A model generated the notes under the pieces. It was not told where the DNA came from and did not search any database. It saw only the letters and a program-made list of their open reading frames with translations. A program made the translations under genes and the position numbers. Shown here piece after piece: positions 56,264 to 64,000 of a DNA stretch of 64,000 bases. The stretch comes from Leptobrachium leishanense. Taxonomy: Eukaryota > Chordata > Amphibia > Anura > Megophryidae. Location of the stretch: NCBI GenBank assembly GCA_009667805.1, contig CM019067.1, forward strand, positions 62,540,637-62,604,636, read 5' to 3'. Within the stretch, counting starts at the first letter, position 1, and the number at the start of each line of letters is the position of its first letter.

Positions 56264-56519
56264 GAGGTTTATACATACATATACAAATATCTGTTTGGAG
56301 TGACTGCTCCACTACTTTTGATGCCAGTAGTACCAACACATTGGGTCCACAACTTATTGTTTCATTGTAAATTGGTGCGATTTTTAATTTGTGTTCTCTA
56401 TCCAATGTCTGTCTAGTTTGTGTTTGGCAATGTCCAATAATAAATATATGATTTTAATACCACCCCCAACCTTACACACGTTTTGTAAGTGGGTTCCACT
56501 TGCATTGAAAACTTCTTTC

Positions 56520-57649
56520 TAGTACAAATAAAGGAGGGTTAATCCCAAATTTGGTTGGGGTGCTCTCAAATTTATCACTATCTCTGAGGAGATTAGTGAA
56601 CTGTTTTTTGAAGGTTTGGGAAACCTTGATATAAAACATTATGCATACCTCAGTATGCCATATCTTAATTAATGAATTATCTCCAGGTAAAGAGACACTC
56701 TCTGCATTTGTCAAGAGTCTCTAGGTTGTACCTCGATATGCAGGGTTGATTCAGGCGAAGTACAATATCGGCAGGCAAAACTCATGGTCGGTATTCAGGC
56801 AAAGAGTCGATGAAGGGAGTCAAAGGTTAGGTACTGAAGATCTATGAAGAAGGGTCAGGTCCCAGGTAGGAACTATGGAGCTTGCTTGTGTCTATAGGGA
56901 GGTTAGACAACAACTAAGCAATGATATGATTGTGTTACTGGTTTATATAGTCAGAGCCTCGCCTACTTGGTCCACCCCCTTTTGGAGGTGGAGTGTGACT
57001 CAGGAGACAGGGAACCCCAGGCAATCATGCTGAGGTCATATACTCGTGGCCCAGTCTACCAGCTGCTGTCATCACCTCCCTGTCCAATCCCTGTGGGGGA
57101 ACTCCCCAAACAGAGGCTGAGCAGGGCCTGGTTGCTATGCTGGGGAAACCACATTGTGTCCTGTTCCCTCTACCGATGCTGGGGCTGTGTCTCCCGGTCA
57201 GCGTCTTCCCCCTCCATGTGGATCCGGTCTGAGGAGCCGCTGCGGGACGCCCATGGCCGCCGGAGGCAGATCCTGCATCCGCCATGTCACCGCCGCGGGC
57301 CGATGGTCAGGCGCGGGACACCATGGCTGACCGCCAACGATGTCCATGCCCCCCGACTTCCCGGATTGCCGCGGATTGACATGCCGGGATGCGACGCCAG
57401 CCATCTGTGGGGGACGAGAGCGGACCGCAATGGAGGTGAGTCCTAACAGCATTGTGACCACACTCAATGTTAGTGATTCAGCCATCCAAGTGCATGGAAT
57501 TAGTCCTGTCCAAAATTTGAGCTCTGATCTCTGGTTTCTGGCTATTGGGAGGAACCTAATGGAACCATCTCCCACTAGTCGTTCTCAATGTTCTATGCAT
57601 TAAGAACCATTGGATTGGCAGCCTCTGTGTGGTCACTTGACAAGCTGCA
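56520..57649. other. Intron 3, unassigned; GC-rich 56960-57440
   Basis: 56720-57440 reads like a non-coding retroelement end rather than a gene: GC-rich, frames on all strands, no domain. A TATATAG and a GC-rich block could belong to an LTR, but TG/CA ends and duplication were not identified. Confidence 0.35.
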
Positions 57650-57657
57650 GCTTACAG

Positions 57658-58663
57658 TAGAGATGTGCGTTTCATTTAGTTCCCGAATCGCAATTCTGAT
57701 GAAATTTACCAATTCGTATTTCAGAAGCATGTCCCAAATAACAAATCGGTTCTGTCCAAAACGGAACAAAAACGGAATGTAACGAATTGATTTCATTTCT
57801 ACAAGTTGATTTATTTTGTTTACAAGATTCAGCAGCACCACGTCCCTGTCCTTTGGCCGTGGTGCTGAATCTGTTTTCAGCACCACAGGCCATGGAGAGT
57901 GGCGTTCGGTGCAGTTTGGCAGCAGTGAAATTCCCCATAGACAAGTAATGGTTAATCTATCCAGAGAACACTGAACAGCACCGAAATGTCAATGATGTGC
58001 CCAGATTTTTGGTGATTCGTTGGACCGGTTTAAACAGGCGAATCCCATAAGTTTCAATGTAAAAATTCCCAGTTTTAATTACATATTTAATCAACTGTTT
58101 ATTCTTTTCATTTGCAGCAAAAAGCCTTTTTATTTATTGATTTTATTTTTTTGAGTATTTTTTTGTATTTTTCTGGTGACATTTTTGGATTCCTAATTAA
58201 AACGACAGGGCTTTTTTCCTTTTGCCGAACGCAGTGTTTTCTTTATTTTTTAAGTCTGGCTGTTTTTTTGGCGGGTGCTGTCCTTGGTGCTGAAACCTAT
58301 TCCACACCAAGGACAGCAGCAACGCGGGGCTTCAGAGTATATGAATAGGTTTCAGCACCAAATGCAGGGGGATCTTTTGCTCCGCAGCCCTGCGTAGCTG
58401 CTGTCTTTGGTGCTGAAATATATTTCAGCACCAAGGACAGGTGGATTACGTATCTTTCTTTTTTTTTGTAACCCTAATGTAAGTAATTTGTTACTCCGTT
58501 TCACTTTCCGAAAAAACAGCGAAATAGTAAAAAAAGCAAAAAAAAAAGGAAATCATGAATCGAGCCGAAATTTGAATCACTGTAACATAACGAACCCAGC
58601 GAAACAAACTAAAAAATGCAACAGATCGATCCGAAACAAATTTTTTCATTGTGCACATGTCTA
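57658..58663. mobile_element. hAT-like element (TAGAGATGTGCG) with internal MITE module
   Basis: Ends TAGAGATGTGCG and GCACATGTCTA. The left flank is GCTTACAG (57650-57657); the right flank is CCTTACAG once the MITE at 58669-59094 and its extra TTA are removed (7 of 8). The middle (about 57915-58130) matches the inner part of the CAGGGTTATTC family. No transposase frame. Confidence 0.8.
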
Positions 58664-58668
58664 CCTTA

Positions 58669-59094
58669 GGCTAGGGTCAGACGAACGCATTTTTCACGTT
58701 GTACGTGAAAAAGTGCGTTCGAACGAATGGATGTATTTTTTCACGGAATACGCGATAGCGGTCATACGATGCGCATTTTCGTCCGTGATTTTGTACGGAT
58801 CATCAATAAAACACTTTTTGCGTCTGGACGTTATGTTGGCTGGACGTGTGCAGCGTCTGACGTCTCCCAATCACGCAAACACGCCGCTATGCGGCCGCAG
58901 CGCACTCTGTACGGCAGTAGTAGCGGTTTGACGTTCTCGAAAAATGCGTTCGTTTGCCACTTGCGTTGCGCGGACGGACTTTCGTGCGGCCGTTCGTCGT
59001 ATGTTCCCTGGCATTGGACGTCATTTGCTGCTAGCACGGCCGTGATTTCGTGCGGCTAAACGCACGTTAAAACTGCTTTCGTCTGACCTTAGCC
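58669..59094. mobile_element. PIF/Harbinger-like MITE, copy 6 (subfamily B)
   Basis: Ends GGCTAGGGTCAGACGAACGC and GTCTGACCTTAGCC with TTA on both sides (58666-58668, 59095-59097). Inserted within the right target duplication of the hAT-like element. Confidence 0.9.
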
Positions 59095-59256
59095 TTACAG
59101 GAGATGGCAACATGTCCTATTTAGCGAGCGCGTAGGCAGTCCGGCATTGGATTCCATGTTTCAAAATAATCTAAAGCATTAAAAAGAGAGGGGGTGCAGA
59201 GGGGTCTGGAGGGGCGTGATTATGGCTTATTGGGTGTATTGGTGGCATATTATTTA

Positions 59257-59438
59257 CAGGGTTATTCAGAGAGAGGTGAAAAGCAGGAGAATGACTGGAG
59301 AATGGAAAATTCTAGGTCAAAATAGCCAAACCAGAAAAATTCTCCCATTTATCTCACTTTCCAAATCAGCTATTTTGACCTAGAATTTTCTATTCTCCAG
59401 TCATTCTCCTGCTTTTCACCTCTCTCTGAATAACCCTG
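59257..59438. mobile_element. CAGGGTTATTC hairpin MITE
   Basis: 182 bp, near-perfect foldback: CAGGGTTATTCAGAGAGAGG and its mirror at the other end, core TCTAGGTCAAAATAGC. TA on the left, TT on the right (changed). Confidence 0.9.
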
Positions 59439-59841
59439 TTAATTGGTGTGAATGCGGTTCAACATTGTATTGAATCTGTTTGACAGTCTGATTTTTTTTT
59501 TCCTTGTTGGTTTGGTTCAGTGTAGACGTGGCATAGCTTCGGATTATTTAATGTTTCCATAGGTTTTATGGAATGTAGGTTGAAAAAAGACCTATATCCA
59601 TCATGTTTAACCTGCCACACTTCTCTGCAGCTGCTGTTGATCCAAAAGAAGGGGGAAACAATTTTTTTGGGTCATTACTAATTGTGCCCAAGAGGTGACA
59701 AATATATCTTTATTTTATGCTTGATCCTGGGATCATCCTGCCCTGCATGGAATGTTTAATTCTTATCTACATCTATATTATGTTTTACCAGGAATTCATT
59801 CACACATTTTACATTGTCAACTAAGGTGTATAATGTATATC
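59439..59841. other. Intron 3, unassigned
   Basis: Nothing recognised. Confidence 0.4.
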
Positions 59842-59845
59842 TTAA

Positions 59846-60120
59846 CCCCTTACCGCCGGAGGTCCGCAGGGAGCAGACTTAAATGCCGTGAGGCAGCATT
59901 TGGCCCGCCTCCCTTTCCATCAGGTCGATCAATGTCATTGGCTGCAGGGGGCCTGCCTGGGTTCAGGCAGTCCCACTGCAATCCATGAGATCGCTCAGCC
60001 ATAGGGAATGGTTGCGGGTCGTAAGAATGCCAGAAAGCTGCAGGTTGTGCTATGCCACTATGCGTCATTTAGGCCTGCCTGCCGCGAGGACGGCATAGTC
60101 CACCCTGTCGCCTTAATAGG
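59846..60120. mobile_element. TTAA-flanked GC-rich MITE
   Basis: TTAA at 59842-59845 and 60121-60124. Left end CCCCTTACCGCCGGAGGTCC, right mirror CCTATTAAGGCGACAGGG. Includes CATTGGCTGCAGG, as in 15283. Confidence 0.75.
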
Positions 60121-60414
60121 TTAATGTACAAATTCCAAGCGTCATTACCAAATCGCTAACAGTTTTTTTTAATCCGTTAGCAATCGGGAGGTGATTTATG
60201 TGGATTATGTGGAACGCTATCGCTCATTTATGTGAGTGCTAGCGTTAAGGAGCTGATAGAGCCCCTTGTGTCCTATGTAAATTCCTGCTAAAGAACAGGT
60301 CACCAGTGTGCTTTTATAAAAGCTGTACTGGTTGTTTTGGTGGCACAGAGCTGAATTGTAGGTGTGTGGCACAACAGTGGATTGTTGTGTTGGTACCATA
60401 GAGTTTGAATCCAT

Positions 60415-61282
60415 CAGGCTTATTCAAAGAGAATCAAAGTCACAGCATTTTCGGTGACTTTTCGTTCTCTGCGACTTGGCGATCCCATTTAGGCGACCCT
60501 GCGTTATATTCAGCAAGCACCACAGGGCCGTCGCAATGCAGGGAAAAGCCACCGCAAACCTGCCGACCACTCACCGCAAAACCCGGCGAACGCACACCGA
60601 AACCCGCAAAAACATCTGGATTAACTTCACCGGAGAAACCAGAGCAGCTGCCGATCACAGCGCAGAGCAGCCGCCGGAAAAACTCGACACTACAGACGAA
60701 TGGAGTGAACAAAAAAAACAAAAAACAGTACGCTTGAGTGTTTGAAAAGTGAGACGCTGTTTGCAAAGAAACTACAGAACGAAAATGTCTGAAATTTACA
60801 TATAAGATCCAATGAATGATAATAAAAAGGGCTGTTACAGAAAAAAGGATTTTAAAAAAAAACGAAAACAAATCGCGAAAAAATTCCATAAAGATCCAAA
60901 AAAATCTATACATTAAGAGACTTTTTCATGCAGAATATTATAATCAATGGTTTATTAGATATTGCATTAAAACGGGAATATATTTAACATTGAAGCCTAT
61001 GTGATTCGCCTGAATGAAACCACCGAACAGCAGGGCAATTCGGCAACTTTTCACTGCTGGATTTTGTTCTCTGAATAGCCGAAGCATTGGTTCTCTATGG
61101 GGATTTCACTGCCCTCGAACAGGCACTGAACAGGCACCATATGTGCAGGCAATTCGCCAGGATTTGGCGAACTGCCTGCGCTCTGGATAGCCGAATGGCC
61201 AGGAAAAGTAACCGTACCTTGAATTTCACTGTTCAGTGTTCGGTTACCTTTCGGCCACAATTCGGAGCTCTGAATAACCCTG
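60415..61282 (+). mobile_element. CAGGGTTATTC-family long MITE
   Basis: 868 bp, ends CAGGCTTATTCAAAGAG and GAGCTCTGAATAACCCTG. Contains CACCACAGGGCCGTCG, the inner module at about 60900-61015 and the AATTCGCCAGGATTTGGCGA hairpin. Frames across it are short and repeat in other copies. Confidence 0.9.
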
Positions 61283-61975
61283 CAAGTTCTGTTGTTTTAA
61301 ACTAGGTGTACAAAGTTTTAAACCTCATGTATAGAAAAAAATATTAGTATTTATTTCTTTTTAAATAACTTGCTTATCCATATCAGGGCTTCCACCGAAT
61401 TCATGTAAATTTTAGTATTTGCAAAAAATATTTTTGGGTTAAACTGCCACCTTAAAGTGAAGACAATGATAATATGCACTTATTTAAAAAAAAAAATAGG
61501 AATATATTTTTTGGAGAACCCACTTAATTGGCATTCTAAAATATAACAATCTTCATCTTGGCACCATTCTATCCATGTTAAAATGTTTTCGAGATTGTGT
61601 TGTGCCGCATTAATATTTAATCACATGTATCTTATTATATAAAGCTTCTATCATTAGAACCCGAAGAGATTATTAAAAAAAGAATGCTACAGCCAAGCAA
61701 AAGTGTGACCTTGAAGCTTGCCTTGGGTGATTTGTGTTAGCCTGCAAGACAAACCGAATCTGATTCCAATAGCCTGGCTTTTTTTTATTTATTTTTTTAT
61801 AAATACGTATTTGGTCAATAACAAGTTATTATTCAAGAGTGAAATATAAAATGCCCCACGAAATAAGGTCAGCATAAAGTCAGCTATTTGTTCCCAAGTG
61901 TACCTCTCCTGCAGAGCGAGGAAGTGACAGATCTTGCCGCTCTGTTCAGCGAGTGATCTGTGGTGAGTATGGGAT
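61283..61975. other. Intron 3, unique-looking
   Basis: The 61540-61770 part looks free of repeats and might be conserved; it has no open frame of note. Confidence 0.35.
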
Positions 61976-61979
61976 TTAA

Positions 61980-62380
61980 CCCCTTCACTACCAAGTGATT
62001 TTCCAAAAAAAACATTGTCAGAAACCAGTGTTTTTTTTGAAAAATCATTTTTAATAAATGATACAGTAATATATATTTATTACTGTAATAACCTATTTGT
62101 CCAGTAGATGGCACCATCTAATGCCAAATTGAGTTAGAGGTTTAAACAGCAGATCTATTTTCTTCTTTTTCTTTTTTCTCCTGCATCGGCTCCTGAAAGC
62201 CTGATATTTCAGAGCTTTGAGCGGCCGATTTTATAGTTTTAGCTCTTTTGGCATTATGCCCACAGGGCTAAAACTTTGGGGGCACCTTCTGCAGTCCGAT
62301 GAGCAGTTCGACATATCTCTATTGGGGCACCACATAGTGTCTTTGAAGTCCGAGATATCTCGATATGGGTAGTGAAGGGG
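61980..62380. mobile_element. TTAA MITE, family CCCCTTCACTACC, copy 4
   Basis: TTAA at 61976-61979 and 62381-62384. Both ends keep CCCCTTCACTACC in mirror, the best pair of the four copies. Shares GGCATTATGCCCACAGGGCT with copy 3. Confidence 0.9.
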
Positions 62381-62384
62381 TTAA

Positions 62385-62552
62385 TGGTGGGCTTAGTGTG
62401 TTTATGTGATTGTGCAGAAGTGCAATCACTTAACACCAGCGTCTGAGGAACTTTATTCTTTTTAGAATAACAGCAGACGCAGATGGAGAGCGGGCTCATT
62501 GGAATATCTCGTTTTCCTTCTTCTGGGGCCACATTAGCATCTCTCATACAAG
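62385..62552. other. Short spacer
   Basis: Ordinary sequence between two MITEs. Confidence 0.4.
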
Positions 62553-63446
62553 CAGGGTTTTTCAAAGAGAATCAAAGTCACCGCACCTTCAGTGACTTTT
62601 TGTTCTCTTCAATTTGGTGCGATTTGGCAATCCCATTTCTGCGACCCTGCGGTGTATTCAGCAAGCACCACAGGGCCGTCGAAGTGCAGGGAAATGTCGC
62701 CGAACACTCACCGCAAAACCCAGCAAAGGCACACCAAAACCCGCAAAAAATCTATTAACCCTGCCGAACACGCCGGAGAAACCCGAGCAGGAGCCGATCA
62801 CAGCACAGAGCAGCCGCCGGAAAAACCCGACACCGCAGACGAATGGAGTGGGGAAAAAAAAAGTACGCTTGAATGTTTGAAAAGTGAAACGCTGTTTGCA
62901 AAGAAACCACAGAACAAAAATATCTGGAATTCACATATAAAGATCCAATGAATGATAATAAAAAGGTCTGTTCCAGAAAAAAGAAAAAACGATTTTAAAA
63001 AGAAACAGAAAAAAATTTTCGCAAAAAAATCCCGAAAAATGCCTAAAAGATCCTAAAAAATCTAAAAATAAAGAAACTTTTTACTGCAGAATAAAATAAT
63101 AAACGGTTTATTAGATATTGAATTAAAACAGGAATATTTTTAACATTGAAGCCAATGGGATTCTCCTGAATAAACCTGTTGAATGAAACCACCGAACACC
63201 AGGGCATTTTGGCAACCTTTCACTGCTGGTTTGTGTTCTCTGAATAGACAAAGCATTGCTTCTCTATGGGGATTTCACTGCCCTCGAACAGGCAACGAAC
63301 AGGCACCGTATGTGCAGGCAATTCGCCAGGATTTGGCGAACTGCCTGCTCTCTGAATATCCGAAAGGCCAGGAAAGGTAACCGAATGCTGAATTTCACTG
63401 TTCGGTTACCTTTCGGCCACAATTCGGATCTCTTTGAAAAACCCTG
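62553..63446 (+). mobile_element. CAGGGTTATTC-family long MITE
   Basis: 894 bp, ends CAGGGTTTTTCAAAGAG and CTCTTTGAAAAACCCTG. Very similar to 60415, including the block of Lys/Pro-coding ACCCGCAAAA text and the inner module at about 63045-63185. Confidence 0.9.
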
Positions 63447-63954
63447 ATAGTATAGGAGACGCTAATCTACAGACGCTACATCCGAGACGCAAGCTCAGTT
63501 TAATGTAATGAGCCATTAAAAAAGTAAGGACAATGCTTGAGTTATTCTGCTGATCGCCTCGAGTGCTGTGCTTAACGGCAACATTACAATAAGGACCATA
63601 GTTTGTAGCATAGTGCTTTCCACAGCAGCTCCTGATGAAGTTATCTGTAGATTTCACCATGGTATTCCCTGTTGTTGCATTCGGAGTTGTTCTACATTGT
63701 TTTCACCACTGCCCCAGTAGGTGTTCAGTGAAGATCGCTATTCACAGATGTTGCATATAATCATGGCAGATCACCGGTAATTGGAGAAAAGTCACAGTTG
63801 GTTCCTACAGAAGAATATTGGTGGCATCGCTGCTCAGTCCTACTTGCACCTTCCACTGCCCTTGTTGGATTTTCTCATAGTTTGTTATGGTAAACCTTGG
63901 TGAACACAGTGGCGCTTAGTGTATATTTAAATGAAAGATCTTTGAGGTTACATA
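63447..63954. other. Intron 3, unassigned
   Basis: No exon or transposon ends recognised. Confidence 0.4.
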
Positions 63955-64000
63955 AAGGGTTATTCAGAAAGCACCGATATTTCAGTGCTTTCTCAGTCGC
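63955..64000. mobile_element. CAGGGTTATTC-family MITE, cut by the window end
   Basis: AAGGGTTATTCAGAAAGCACC followed by the usual subterminal mirror GTGCTTTCTC; the rest lies outside. Confidence 0.7.

Larger units (their letters stand above)
53330..56519. mobile_element. Element with 45-bp inverted ends, interrupted twice
   Basis: Arms 53330-53374 and 56475-56519 are inverted copies (AATGCAAGTGGAACCCACTT core) with about four differences. Removing the pogo-like element and the MITE inside leaves about 1.0 kb. Its left part has two to three diverged copies of a 130-bp unit (53400-53740; text TGGAATTTATTCCTT, GTGGCAATCAATT). Class unknown; no clear target duplication. Confidence 0.6.
21745..64000 (+). 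other. calb1 intron 3 (incomplete in the window)
   Basis: Begins with GTAAGT. No exon encoding the expected continuation (Leu-Ala-His/Gln-Val/Ile-Leu-Pro-Thr-Glu-Glu-Asn) was seen by eye. Every feature below 21744 therefore appears to be intronic. A short diverged exon could be missed. Confidence 0.6.

Noticed and set aside
56967..57575. GC-rich frames of 159 and 125 codons
   Set aside because: Overlap on opposite strands, no domain, composition-driven.
21745..64000. calb1 exon 4
   Set aside because: Looked for LA(H/Q)-L-PTEENF-like coding text between AG and GT by eye and found none; a tool-based search could overturn this.

Overview
The window is vertebrate nuclear DNA, most likely from a frog or other amphibian with a large, repeat-rich genome. 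Evidence for a vertebrate: spliced exons with GT/AG borders, a CR1-type LINE with an ORF1 esterase, tRNA-derived SINEs, L2-like tails, Tc1/mariner, hAT, PIF/Harbinger-like and TTAA-specific (piggyBac-like) non-autonomous DNA transposons, and microsatellites. The amphibian assignment is inference from repeat style and from the calbindin sequence. No species can be named.

Only one host gene is supported: calbindin-D28k (calb1), plus strand, first three coding exons at 10748-10826, 11236-11312 and 21670-21744. They encode residues 1-77: EF-hand 1 complete and the start of EF-hand 2. A TATA-like box and a GC box lie just upstream. Exon 4 was not found, so the window appears to end inside intron 3, which would be longer than 42 kb. 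No other host exon is convincing. Nearly all other open frames are by-products of repeats.

Layout. 1-10.6 kb (upstream of calb1): hAT fragment, MITEs, a GC-rich array of consecutive hairpins (2654-3270), a 30-bp minisatellite with long open frames (4743-6200), a SINE. 10.6-21.7 kb (calb1 exons 1-3): polypurine tract (12320-13230), internally deleted Tc1-like relic (13671-14525), a GATA/GATG tract broken by insertions, PIF-like MITEs. 21.7-64 kb (intron 3): a dense mosaic of nested elements. These include a near-complete CR1 (26265-29593) inside a TTAA element, a solo LTR with a perfect 5-bp target duplication (30789-31593), a second LTR split by a second CR1 (42593-44897), a 2.8-kb hAT element with a perfect 8-bp target duplication (45721-48567), a pogo-like element carrying a 55-bp minisatellite (53749-55205), and a hAT element whose target duplication was later hit by a PIF-like MITE (57650-59100).

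Several repeat families recur often enough to define termini and target duplications from this window alone: (1) CAGGGTTATTCAGAG termini, TA target, 180-bp hairpins and about 870-900 bp long forms; (2) GGGCCCTATTACATTC termini, about 700 bp, 3-bp duplication; (3) GGCTAGGGTCAGAC termini, about 430 bp, TTA-type duplication; (4) several TTAA-flanked families. The least ordinary signals are three hammerhead-ribozyme-like cores (minus strand, near 36.8, 38.05 and 46.64 kb) of the kind linked to Penelope-like retroelements, a near-perfect 200-bp palindrome built around one of them, the hairpin array, and a roughly 100-bp internal module shared by elements with unrelated termini. No wholly new system can be claimed from sequence reading alone.
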